DNA from: Psychrobacillus sp. INOP01
GTDB taxonomy: Bacteria > Bacillota > Bacilli > Bacillales_A > Planococcaceae
Direction: 5' to 3'
NCBI RefSeq assembly: GCF_018140925.1
Contig: NZ_CP073315.1
Location: forward strand, 186,001-250,000
DNA length: 64,000 bases
Shown: one piece after another, positions 41,864-48,840 of the stretch
Position numbering within the stretch: position 1 is the first letter of the stretch
Layout of the letters: each line of letters opens with the position of its first letter
The notes under the pieces: generated by a model
Told to the model about the DNA's origin: nothing
Databases searched by the model: none
The model's input: only the letters and a program-made list of their open reading frames with translations
Program-made: the position numbers and the translations under genes

Positions 41864-42325
41864 TTAAAAAGCTATCAACGTTGTTCTTGTATCTTTTTCA
41901 TCTGTAATATACTCTATATTTTTGTAACCAGCAGTTACTGCCTTAGAAAATATATGCTTAATAGTTATTTGGTCTTTTGAATAAATCGTTACATACGAAG
42001 AATCGACTAATAAGAGTACAAATTTACATCCACTATCAACAAATTCTTGATAAGTTGCAATCTCTCTCACATCTGACTTTTTCTGAAATCCCTTTAGATC
42101 AACGAATATAAGGTAATAGTCTTCTTTTGAAATTTCCTTAAGTAGTCCTTCCCCATTTAATATGCAGATATTTGGAAATAGAGAGTTCCCTAATGTATTA
42201 TTTTCAATAAAATATGATTCTCCTCCACCAATTTTCCAAGTTAATCCTTTTATATTGATACCATCTAATATTTCGAACAAATGTTTTCCGTAAGCGTTTG
42301 GAATTTCGAAAGATAAACCTCTCAC
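41864..42325 (-). CDS. DUF2691 family protein
   Basis: 153 residues. GLSFEIPNAYGKHLFEILDG, WKIGGGESYFIEN and the YLIFVDLKGF stretch identify DUF2691, small cytosolic proteins of Bacillales of unknown role. GTG start with GGGGATTACAA upstream. Cassette gene. Confidence 0.8.
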   Translation of the reverse strand: MRGLSFEIPNAYGKHLFEILDGINIKGLTWKIGGGESYFIENNTLGNSLFPNICILNGEGLLKEISKEDYYLIFVDLKGFQKKSDVREIATYQEFVDSGCKFVLLLVDSSYVTIYSKDQITIKHIFSKAVTAGYKNIEYITDEKDTRTTLIAF

Positions 42326-42349
42326 TTGTAATCCCCATTTCCCTTTTTT

Positions 42350-42473
42350 ATTCCTGCGCCGTTAGTTTAAGCGTAATATTTCATATTGTATCGCCGAAAT
42401 CTTCTTGATGTTTTGGACGTAAAGATAGACCATCGAAATGATGTTCTATTTTACTCAACACCCGTTAGTTGAA
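42350..42473 (-). repeat. attC-like element, complete (type B, left outer box lost)
   Basis: TTCCTGCGCC-GTTAGTTTAA, type-B body with hairpin AGACCATC/GATGTTCT, then TTTTACTCAACACCCGTTAG. Confidence 0.8.
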
Positions 42474-42479
42474 GAATTT

Positions 42480-42986
42480 CTAATTCTTTTTTATACTTTT
42501 TTGATATTTACTATGTCCATCGGCTAAGCCAACAAGTTCAAAGTTATTGTTCATATAAAAGTTATTTAATTTAATATTATCTGCAACACAATCTAACTTA
42601 AGATATTCTTTATCACTTACATTGTCTTGTATCCAAGTCAATATACTTTTACCTATACCTTTCTTCATATAAGTAGGAACAATTGCAAGTCTATGTAAAT
42701 AAAGCGATTTTGAAGAAATATCACTTCCCCAAATATCCCTGTCCCATTCACTTTGTTTAGATAATAGTGTGAACGTAGCTACAATATCCTTATCTTTCAA
42801 AACAATGTATGTTTCTTGATTAGATATGGCTTGTTCAATCTCTTCATCATCACCCCCATCTAATAGAAACTTCCATTGGTTTATTTCACTATCTTTCATC
42901 CATTGAGCTATCTGCTTTAACATTTTAATAATTACACTACTATCGTCTTTTGTAGCAATTTTTATTTTAAAATCAAAGTAATCCAA
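42480..42986 (-). CDS. GNAT acetyltransferase
   Basis: 168 residues. IKIATKDDSSVIIKMLKQIA, the RLAIVPTYMKKGIGKSILTW acetyl-CoA loop, and NIKLNNFYMNNNFELVG are standard. TTG start 42986 with AGGAGGT 9 bases upstream. Substrate unknown. One-gene cassette. Confidence 0.85.
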   Translation of the reverse strand: MDYFDFKIKIATKDDSSVIIKMLKQIAQWMKDSEINQWKFLLDGGDDEEIEQAISNQETYIVLKDKDIVATFTLLSKQSEWDRDIWGSDISSKSLYLHRLAIVPTYMKKGIGKSILTWIQDNVSDKEYLKLDCVADNIKLNNFYMNNNFELVGLADGHSKYQKSIKKN

Positions 42987-43142
42987 ACTCTTTTACCTCC
43001 TTTAAAATAACTTTTTTCCTTTTTTTAGCTATATTTTATTAATTCAATAAACTACTTCATTTTCTTCTAATATTCGGTGTATTTTTTTATCTCGTTTTTT
43101 ATTATATTTCGATCCAAAATTGATTTCCCCTCTAATTTACTT

Positions 43143-43311
43143 ATTGAACTACCCTGATTCGTTAGTTTAAGTGTAAAATTTCACACTAGATCACCAAAAT
43201 CTACTTTATGTTTTGAACATAAAAACACCCTGTAAATGTTAGTTGGTGTCTAACATTTACGGGGCAGTCCAATATGATGGTCTCGTTTAACTAAAGCACC
43301 CGATAGTTTAA
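43143..43311 (-). repeat. attC-like element, complete (type B with an extra hairpin)
   Basis: TTGAACTACCCTGATTCGTT ... TTTAACTAAAGCACCCGATAGTTTAA. About 43 bases with a 15-bp stem (TGTAAATGTTAG/CTAACATTTACG) are inserted in the middle, making it 169 bp. Confidence 0.85.
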
Positions 43312-43387
43312 TACTTATATTCACAAACTTTAACTAATTGACAACCTCGAATACTTCCTATTAATTAACTCCAATTACTAAACACAT

Positions 43388-43891
43388 TTAATGATTTTTA
43401 TAATAAAAGATAGTAGCAGCTAATTCACCATTCACTGATTTGGCGTAGTCAGGAATCCGTCCTGCTCTACTATATCCTAGTGATGTATATAGAAAATTAG
43501 AAGGGTCTCCTTCTCTTGTATCAAGAACTATTAATGATCTTCCTTCATTCCTTGCTATTTCTTCAGATTTTTGCATAAGCAAACGACCAATACCACTACG
43601 TCTATACTTAGGGTGTGTCATTAATTTAGCAATTTCAGCTCTATGACTTCCATTCTGCTTTGTAGATAAGTGAAGCTGTACACTTCCAACAATTTTATTG
43701 TTGGATTTAGCCACAAGCAGAGTAACTTCAGGGCTTAGTACAGTTTTCCAATAATTTAATGCAACTAAACTTTCCATTGGTGATAAAAAACCAATGGAAG
43801 CTCCATCTTCTACTGTTTTTATTAAAAGTTCAGAGAGCTCTTCAAGATAATCTTCAATTGTATATAACCGTTCTATTTTCAAAATATCCAT
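43388..43891 (-). CDS. GNAT acetyltransferase
   Basis: About 167 residues. GSVQLHLSTKQ, AEIAKLMTHPKYRRSGIGRL and VLDTREGDPSNFLYTSLGYS match the YhhY/PA4866-like GNATs that act on small amines. ATG 43891 follows GAGGTGATTATTGTG. One-gene cassette. Confidence 0.87.
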   Translation of the reverse strand: MDILKIERLYTIEDYLEELSELLIKTVEDGASIGFLSPMESLVALNYWKTVLSPEVTLLVAKSNNKIVGSVQLHLSTKQNGSHRAEIAKLMTHPKYRRSGIGRLLMQKSEEIARNEGRSLIVLDTREGDPSNFLYTSLGYSRAGRIPDYAKSVNGELAATIFYYKNH

Positions 43892-43959
43892 CACAATAAT
43901 CACCTCAAAATAAGATTTTCTTGATTTTAGTATTCTCTAAGTATACTTATAAACCCTTC

Positions 43960-43985
43960 TTCATCTAACCTGCCCCGTTAGTTGA
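43960..43985 (-). repeat. attC-like element, collapsed (no middle)
   Basis: TTCATCTAACCTGC joined to CCCGTTAGTTGAA: the left outer half fused to the right outer half, with both inner boxes and the hairpin missing. Confidence 0.7.
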
Positions 43986-43994
43986 AGAAGAAGT

Positions 43995-44312
43995 CTAATT
44001 TTCGACTGGTTTTATATCGAATTTCATATGGTCTAAATCCCAAATATCTGCATCAATATTAGAAAAGGCAGTTATTTCAAGTTTTTGCCCTACCTTATAG
44101 CTCTCTACATTATCGACTGGTATTTCGTAGACATTTCCTTCTCGTCTACCCTCATCAACCCCGCCATATTCTTTAATAACTAACATTTCTTCTTCAACAA
44201 GTATCTCCTCTACTGTACCTGTGAAAGTAAAACCTTCTTGATAATCACCAGAACAGCCAGCAAAAAATAAACTAATCAATAATATAATACTTATTGTAAT
44301 TTTATTTTTCAC
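43995..44312 (-). CDS. DUF3221-like lipoprotein
   Basis: 105 residues. Signal ITISIILLISLFFAGC with lipobox FAGC; the mature part (FTFTGTVEEILVEEEMLVIK, VYEIPVDNVESYKVGQKLEI) has the OB-like fold pattern of DUF3221. GTG 44312 has GGGGGTGTTATT upstream. Cell-surface anchored, function unknown. Confidence 0.75.
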   Translation of the reverse strand: MKNKITISIILLISLFFAGCSGDYQEGFTFTGTVEEILVEEEMLVIKEYGGVDEGRREGNVYEIPVDNVESYKVGQKLEITAFSNIDADIWDLDHMKFDIKPVEN

Positions 44313-44369
44313 AATAACACCCCCTTGAAAGATTAGATGCATTTTAAGTACTAAAGTTTCAAACTCTTG

Positions 44370-44450
44370 TTCAACTAAACTGCTGCATTAGTTCAATAAG
44401 ATCTGCGCCTAACCAACCCAAGATTATCAACGAATGCCCCTGTTAGATAA
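44370..44450 (-). repeat. attC-like element, degenerate
   Basis: TTCAACTAAACTGC-TGCATTAGTTCAA intact on the left; the right half is worn (CGAATGCCCCTGTTAGATAA). Confidence 0.75.
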
Positions 44451-44455
44451 AATTT

Positions 44456-44612
44456 TTAATACACTTCTTCTAATTTTTCAATTCTTTCTCTCAACTTTTT
44501 ATTCTCTTTTATAACCTCATAGGAGTTATAAAATGCTCAGCAACAAGGGAAAACGAAAACCATGCCCATTCAATGTACTCCTCTATATTTCATCTAAAAA
44601 ATTCTTTACCAT
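44456..44612 (-). pseudogene. Small coiled-coil protein gene with frameshifts
   Basis: ATG 44612 begins MVKNFLDEI, then EEYIEWAWFSFSLVAEHF and SYEVIKENKKLRERIEKLEE-VY follow in other frames before TAA 44456. Length is not a multiple of three. The last part is a good coiled coil. Two small indels have broken it. Confidence 0.5.
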
Positions 44613-44640
44613 ATTGAACTAACCTGCCGCGTTAGTTCAA
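44613..44640 (-). repeat. attC-like element, left half only
   Basis: TTGAACTAACCTGC-CGCGTTAGTTCAA, perfect dyad; the next gene's stop codon lies inside it. Confidence 0.85.
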
Positions 44641-45075
44641 TTTATTTGGAATTGATAATAACTCGAAATCCCCGATAAAATTACCCGTACATTCGCTGAG
44701 AATATACTTTTGTATCTCTTCTTCAATTTCAACTAATACTTTTTTGCAATTATATTCTTCAATAAAATCACCATTTACACTATGAGAAACATTAATTTGT
44801 TCTCCATCAAACGATAATGTCCTAACTCCTCGTTGTCCCTCTATCCCATACTGAATATAATTTATTATTGCTTCTTTTTGATTTTCCACATTCTTAACAA
44901 ATCTGTCTAAACCCTCTAAATTTTGAATATCATAGTGGTCATTTACTACTTCTTCAATATTATATGATTGACCCTTATTAACAAACAGTTTACTTGGTTC
45001 ACTTATTTCATTCTTTGGTTCTTGAGAACATCCAACTAATGCTATACACAATAATAAAGAATATACTCTTTTCAT
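44632..45075 (-). CDS. DUF4362-like lipoprotein
   Basis: 148 residues. Signal RVYSLLLCIALVGC with lipobox VGC; GLDRFVKNVENQKEAIINYI and IQKYILSECTG fit the DUF4362 family of Bacillales lipoproteins. ATG 45075 follows AGGGGTGTTAATC. The TAA stop is the one in the inner box of the half element, so the original C-terminus may have been exchanged. Confidence 0.75.
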   Translation of the reverse strand: MKRVYSLLLCIALVGCSQEPKNEISEPSKLFVNKGQSYNIEEVVNDHYDIQNLEGLDRFVKNVENQKEAIINYIQYGIEGQRGVRTLSFDGEQINVSHSVNGDFIEEYNCKKVLVEIEEEIQKYILSECTGNFIGDFELLSIPNKLN

Positions 45076-45121
45076 GATTAACACCCCTTTGAATTAGACA
45101 TTCAATTTAAAATATACCCTA

Positions 45122-45253
45122 TTCCACTAACCTGCTGTGTGAGTTTAAGTGTAACATTTCACAATGGATCACTAATATCAAATTGATGTTTTGGTCATAA
45201 AAATAGACCTTCGAAAAGATGGTCAAGATTAGCTAAAGAACCCTATAGTTTAA
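45122..45253 (-). repeat. attC-like element, complete (type B)
   Basis: TTCCACTAACCTGC-TGTGTGAGTTTAA ... TTAGCTAAAGAACCCTATAG-TTTAA. Confidence 0.85.
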
Positions 45254-45301
45254 GTGAATCTTATCATATTTTCAAAAGCTTATTAGTATAAAACTATACC
45301 C

Positions 45302-45610
45302 TTATTCTGCCTCAGCTCCATTTGAATACAGTTCTTTATCTACTTGTATCCATGCTTTCAAACCACTTCTTTCTGGGTATGATTCCATATAAAGCTTGTT
45401 CTCTTCTAATAACTCAATACCCTTTGCTGTTAAACGAGCAGTATTTAAAGAAAACCTCTCATTCACTCTCAATACTTTTTCGACATATCCTTTTTGCTCA
45501 AGGAAAAAGATAAAGTTCTCAAACTCTCTTTGAGTTAATCCATAATCAGATGCACTGGGGGTGAACGCTTTCTCGTTTATTTCTTTTAAAACACTATAAC
45601 CTACCCTCAA
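45302..45610 (-). CDS. YjcQ-like winged-helix protein
   Basis: 102 residues. SVLKEINEKAFTPSASDYGL, FENFIFFLEQKGYVEKVLRV and LTAKGIELLEENK form a winged-helix of the YjcQ type, found in chromosomes and prophages of Bacillus. TTG start 45610 with AAGGGG upstream. Could bind DNA; targets unknown. One-gene cassette. Confidence 0.78.
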   Translation of the reverse strand: MRVGYSVLKEINEKAFTPSASDYGLTQREFENFIFFLEQKGYVEKVLRVNERFSLNTARLTAKGIELLEENKLYMESYPERSGLKAWIQVDKELYSNGAEAE

Positions 45611-45646
45611 CTATATAAGCCCCTTATAACTATAATTTTAATAAAA

Positions 45647-45687
45647 GCGTTAAGCCTTCTTAAGTAAACGCACCACGTTAGTTTTTT
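45647..45687 (-). repeat. attC-like element, right half with hairpin
   Basis: GCGTT-N14-AACGC hairpin then CACCACGTTAGTTTTTT. Only 20 bases from the next element: no gene between. Confidence 0.6.
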
Positions 45688-45707
45688 TAAAAGTAGAAAT
45701 TTCTTAT

Positions 45708-45784
45708 TTCACTAACCTGCTGCTTTAGTTGAATATATAAAAAATGCTTTACTCCTTCTTGAAGTAAAGCACCCGTTTGCTTAA
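45708..45784 (-). repeat. attC-like element, complete (type A)
   Basis: TTCACTAACCTGC-TGCTTTAGTTGAA ... AAGCACCCGTTTGCTTAA. Confidence 0.88.
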
Positions 45785-45804
45785 TAGCAAATGATTACAA
45801 CCCT

Positions 45805-46152
45805 CTATTTTTCCCAAAGCTCGACCAGTCGACCTTCAGGATCTTTAATCCAAATAAACTTACCAAATTCACTAATCTCTTTTTCCTTTACAAGAGGTAC
45901 ACCAATCTGTTCAAGATGCTTAATAGTCTCGTCTATATTATTTACTTGGAAATTTAACATCACTTGTTGTTCTGTTGGAAAATAACTGTCATTCTCGGTA
46001 AAGAAAGAAAAGATAGTCTCATTTCCTGATTGGGGTTTAATCACCGTCCCATTCCATTTATCTATTTCAATCATCAACACTTCACTGTACCATTTTTTTA
46101 TAACTTCAAGATTCTTAGTTCTCCAAAATATTCCTCCAAAACCTTTTATCAT
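45805..46152 (-). CDS. VOC-family protein
   Basis: 115 residues. FGGIFWRTKNLEVIKKWYSE, then VMLNFQVNNIDETIKHLEQI and FIWIKDPEGRLVELWEK with the terminal Glu ligand. Of the glyoxalase/PhnB-like branch, distinct from 7770-8120. ATG follows CAGGAGTTAGATAC. One-gene cassette. Confidence 0.87.
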   Translation of the reverse strand: MIKGFGGIFWRTKNLEVIKKWYSEVLMIEIDKWNGTVIKPQSGNETIFSFFTENDSYFPTEQQVMLNFQVNNIDETIKHLEQIGVPLVKEKEISEFGKFIWIKDPEGRLVELWEK

Positions 46153-46201
46153 GTATCTAACTCCTGTCTGTCTTTAATTTTTTGTTATTTTAAGTTCCCA
46201 C

Positions 46202-46227
46202 TTCAACTATAATGCGATGTTATTAAG
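46202..46227 (-). repeat. attC-like element, decayed left half
   Basis: TTCAACTATAATGC-GATGTTATTAAG; overlaps the stop of the GyrI-like gene. Confidence 0.5.
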
Positions 46228-46669
46228 GATGAATTGGTAAGTAAATCTCTACTTCTTCCTGACTATTTTCTATTGGATGATAGGTCTCAACAATATGAGA
46301 TACTAAATCCCTTTTATACCCCTGATCAGCTGCCCATATTAATAATTGGTTATGTACGTTATCGATATTAATTATTTTTCCCCTAGCCATAACATAGGGT
46401 TGAGCAATTTCGATATAATCCATCCCCACCGGAACTTCTTTTACAGACTCATTAACAATTACTCCTACATAATAGTGACCTTCCAGGTGGTTAGTATCTC
46501 TTTTAGGTTCGAAAAGAGCTATTTCAATACTCGAATGATTTTCAACTTCATCTAAACGAGTTAGAAATTGCTTGGCAAGTTTGGGAACTTCGGTACCAAA
46601 ATTAACAAAAGCTCCACTGCCTTTTACGCCTACAACTTTAAAAATTTTATTAACCTTCTTAAGATCCAT
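46223..46669 (-). CDS. GyrI-like effector-binding domain protein
   Basis: About 148 residues, stand-alone GyrI/Rob effector-binding (SOUL-like) fold: FKVVGVKGSGAFVNFGTEVP, GHYYVGVIVNESVKEVPVGM and AADQGYKRDLVSHIVETYHP, ending VEIYLPI as is usual. It binds small hydrophobic molecules in related proteins. Start ATG 46669 after GGGGGGATAATG. The stop falls in a worn element box. Confidence 0.82.
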   Translation of the reverse strand: MDLKKVNKIFKVVGVKGSGAFVNFGTEVPKLAKQFLTRLDEVENHSSIEIALFEPKRDTNHLEGHYYVGVIVNESVKEVPVGMDYIEIAQPYVMARGKIINIDNVHNQLLIWAADQGYKRDLVSHIVETYHPIENSQEEVEIYLPIHP

Positions 46670-46753
46670 CATTATCCCCCCAAAGACTTTTATAACCACT
46701 TATATTCCAATTCTCTTTTAACTACTTGAATTCCTTCTTATGCAATTTATTTA

Positions 46754-46820
46754 TTGAACTAACTTGCTTTGTTAGCTCAATAAATAAAAACGCTTCTCCT
46801 TCTGGAAGAAACGCCTATTT
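46754..46820 (-). repeat. attC-like element, left half plus type-E hairpin
   Basis: TTGAACTAACTTGC-TTTGTTAGCTCAA, then CGCTTCT/AGAAACG. No right half-site. Confidence 0.7.
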
Positions 46821-46986
46821 CTATACATAGTGTAATCAATAATCTCTAAATGGAAATGGATTCGCAGATTTAAAAAATTGTGGGAATAGTCCTTGATTAC
46901 CTCTCTTCAAACAGGTTTAGTTTATTTCAATTCCCTAACTTTTTTTCAGTTTTGGTTAAGAATTTTTCCAACGCTTCACTGCTATT

Positions 46987-47463
46987 TTAATTAGTTAGTG
47001 TCAAATAGTAGTATTTTGCATCTTGTAATAAACTACTCAAATCAAATGATGCTTTGAAGGCTATATATATTGCAATTCCTGTTAATATAGATATAATTAC
47101 ACCGCCATCTTTAAGCATTTTTCTATTTTTCTTATATAGGACAAGTGTTGTTATAATAACAATTAATAAGTATGATACCGATGTAATTAGTTTTGCTAAT
47201 ACCAATTTACTATCATTTACAGCATGCATGTAATTTACTAAATCGTCTTTATTGGCAGCACTCTCTTCGATAATAGATATATCTCCTTTGTAGCCAACCT
47301 TCCAAGAAAGTTTATTTTTTTCTTTTGTTACGGTGTACTCATAACCCAAAGTTTTTCCATCACCTATAACCCCTAAATATTCCTGTGTATCTTCTTCACT
47401 TTGGGAACAAGCAGATAAGATTAAAATAAAACAAAATGACATTAGTAGAATACATTTTTTCAT
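46987..47463 (-). CDS. Lipoprotein with two membrane helices
   Basis: 158 residues. Signal LLMSFCFILILSAC with lipobox LSAC, a soluble part (TLGYEYTVTKEKNKLSWKVG) and two C-terminal helices (LITSVSYLLIVIITTLVLY, IISILTGIAIYIAF). Unusual combination of lipid anchor and membrane helices. GGGAGGGAGT precedes ATG 47463. Function unknown. Confidence 0.72.
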   Translation of the reverse strand: MKKCILLMSFCFILILSACSQSEEDTQEYLGVIGDGKTLGYEYTVTKEKNKLSWKVGYKGDISIIEESAANKDDLVNYMHAVNDSKLVLAKLITSVSYLLIVIITTLVLYKKNRKMLKDGGVIISILTGIAIYIAFKASFDLSSLLQDAKYYYLTLTN

Positions 47464-47510
47464 TTAAACTCCCTCCCATCTTTTGGTGAATTCTACATAA
47501 ATCCATATAT

Positions 47511-47573
47511 AAATCCTGCCCGATTAGTGAGAAAGGATCTTCACTTATTGTAGAAACGCACTCGCTAGCTTAA
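47511..47573 (-). repeat. attC-like element, decayed (type E)
   Basis: AAATCCTGCCCGATTAGTGAG ... GAAACGCACTCGCTAGCTTA. Confidence 0.5.
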
Positions 47574-47578
47574 CAAAA

Positions 47579-47746
47579 TTACTTGTTTATTTTTCTCCAA
47601 ATCAATGCTGCAATAAGAAGTACAATCCCGATATATCCCCCCATAATTTGGTCTAATCAGTTCTAAAGTTCGGAAGGTAAAGTTACTCCCAAAATAACTA
47701 GTATCGTAACTGCTAATTGAATAAGATATGTATTGATTTTCGTCAT
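47579..47746 (-). pseudogene. Small membrane-protein gene with two in-frame stops
   Basis: ATG 47746 gives MTKINTYLIQLAVTILVILG, VTLPSEL, then TAG-N-TGA, then LDQIMGGYIGIVLLIAALIW and RKINK to TAA 47579. The frame never shifts, so CAG to TAG and TGG to TGA changes explain both stops. A GAGGGAG site lies upstream. 56 codons including the stop. Confidence 0.65.
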
Positions 47747-47772
47747 TTTTACTTCTTGTATAACTCCCTCTT

Positions 47773-47800
47773 CTTCGGCTAAATTGCTTTGTTTGTTGAA
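47773..47800 (-). repeat. attC-like element, collapsed or worn half
   Basis: TTCGGCTAAATTGC-TTTGTTTGTTGAA. Confidence 0.5.
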
Positions 47801-47922
47801 GAAAAGTTTTCTGTTACCCTCAACCTTAAAGAGAGTTATATCATATATGTTTATTACCTTTAACTTTTATACGATCAAAAAGAAAATAAGTTACATTTAT
47901 TAACAAAATCCATTCCTGCTTA

Positions 47923-47992
47923 TTGAACTAAATTGCTGCGTACGTAAAAAAGCGTCTCGGCTTTAAGCAGAAACGCCCCTCTTTAGTTCAAC
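47923..47992 (-). repeat. attC-like element, complete (type E)
   Basis: TTGAACTAAATTGC-TGCGTACGTAAAA, hairpin GCGT.../...ACGC, right half CCCCTCTTTAGTTCAA. Confidence 0.75.
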
Positions 47993-48552
47993 AAGGAATA
48001 TGTAGTACAACTCCAATGTCTTGCACCTGTTTTTCTTTTGCCTTTCCAACCCATTTTCTGCAATTCATTGGCGATTAACATATTAAAAAAACCATGACCA
48101 ACTAAAACTACTGATTTATGTTCATTTGTGTAACTAATTAATTGTTGTGAAGCCTTTTTTGCCCTCAATTTCGCCTGCTTTAAAGACTCGCATTTATTAG
48201 AATAACCACTAAACCATAGAAGTCTTAAAATTACTGCCCAGTTATTTGGCTTTAACTTTATATTAAAAAATATTGTTGGATTAGCAGGTAACTCTGTTTC
48301 TCGAAATAAAGGGTCGGAAATTGTTTTTGTTTTAGGATTTAATAAGCCCGCTGAGACAATAGACCTTTTTAAATCACTCGTAACTACAAGCTTTGCAGTT
48401 GCTACTTTTTCAATTGTGACTTTAGGATATGTTGATTCTTCAAACACCCCGTTAAAGTCATATTTTTCAACCCACTTCTTAAACTCTGCAAAAGTTATTT
48501 TATCATTTTCTGTCAATTGTGATTTACCATGTCTTATTAATGAAATCTCCAT
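47983..48552 (-). CDS. Histidine phosphatase family protein
   Basis: 189 residues of the phosphoglycerate-mutase-like (RHG) superfamily: ISLIRHGKSQLT with the phospho-His, VTSDLKRSIVSAG, second-base FRETELP and VVLVGHGFFNM. All catalytic residues are present. The TAA stop sits in the element box. First well-preserved cassette at the 5' end of the array. Confidence 0.85.
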   Translation of the reverse strand: MEISLIRHGKSQLTENDKITFAEFKKWVEKYDFNGVFEESTYPKVTIEKVATAKLVVTSDLKRSIVSAGLLNPKTKTISDPLFRETELPANPTIFFNIKLKPNNWAVILRLLWFSGYSNKCESLKQAKLRAKKASQQLISYTNEHKSVVLVGHGFFNMLIANELQKMGWKGKRKTGARHWSCTTYSLLN

Positions 48553-48629
48553 TATGAACTCCTTAATTAACTGTGATTTCTAAAACAAATAACTTATTAA
48601 TTTCTATAAATTAGTTATAAAACCTTATA

Positions 48630-48655
48630 CTACTAGCATGCTATTTTAGTTTAAG
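48630..48655 (-). repeat. attC-like element, decayed; right edge of the array
   Basis: CTACTAGCATGC-TATTTTAGTTTAAG. If an attI-like site ever existed it should be near here; no integrase gene follows. Confidence 0.5.
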
Positions 48656-48701
48656 TTTATTTCTTCACACTCTAACAGCGATTTTAACATAAATATCCAA
48701 T

Positions 48702-48739
48702 AAAAATCACTTCTACGAAAAACTAGAGAAGTGATTTTT
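48702..48739 (-). terminator. Terminator of argS
   Basis: AAAAATCACTTCT / AGAAGTGATTTTT, 13-bp stem, about 100 bases after the stop. Confidence 0.75.
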
Positions 48740-48840
48740 ATCCAGCAACTTGTTGAAATATATTAACAAAACTACAATCTATCTCAATATCAATTATGGT
48801 GTATATTATAAATGTGTATAAAGAGCTTATAACTCCAGCA

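Larger units (their letters stand above)
3494..48655 (-). mobile_element. Integron-like gene cassette array without integrase (about 45 kb)
   Basis: Some fifty short genes, mostly minus-strand, lie between repeated attC-like elements. Seen directly: 33 complete elements of 70-132 bp (one of 169 bp) and about 30 half or decayed ones, each made of two half-sites with nested inverted arms, a variable hairpin in the middle, and usually one gene per interval. Known from integrons: attC sites have the same R''-L''-L'-R' plan and cassettes carry GNAT, VOC, phosphotransferase and DUF genes. Inferred: this is a cassette cluster lacking an integrase. Non-cassette inserts are at 15.2-19.6, 26.1-26.8 and 34.9-37.6 kb. 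There is no intI-like gene at the 5' (right) end; argS is there instead. Confidence 0.75.

Noticed and set aside
3828..48655. CRISPR array
   Set aside because: The repeats are regular in type but the intervals are 20-2000 bases and contain genes; the repeats vary strongly in the middle, and no cas gene is present.
3494..48655. Insertion sequences or MITEs
   Set aside because: No transposase gene, no target duplications at element ends, and the elements lie at gene 3' ends in one orientation rather than at random.
3494..48655. Plain repeated terminators (REP-like)
   Set aside because: Terminator hairpins differ between types A-E, while the conserved part is the pair of half-sites outside the hairpin, which termination does not need.
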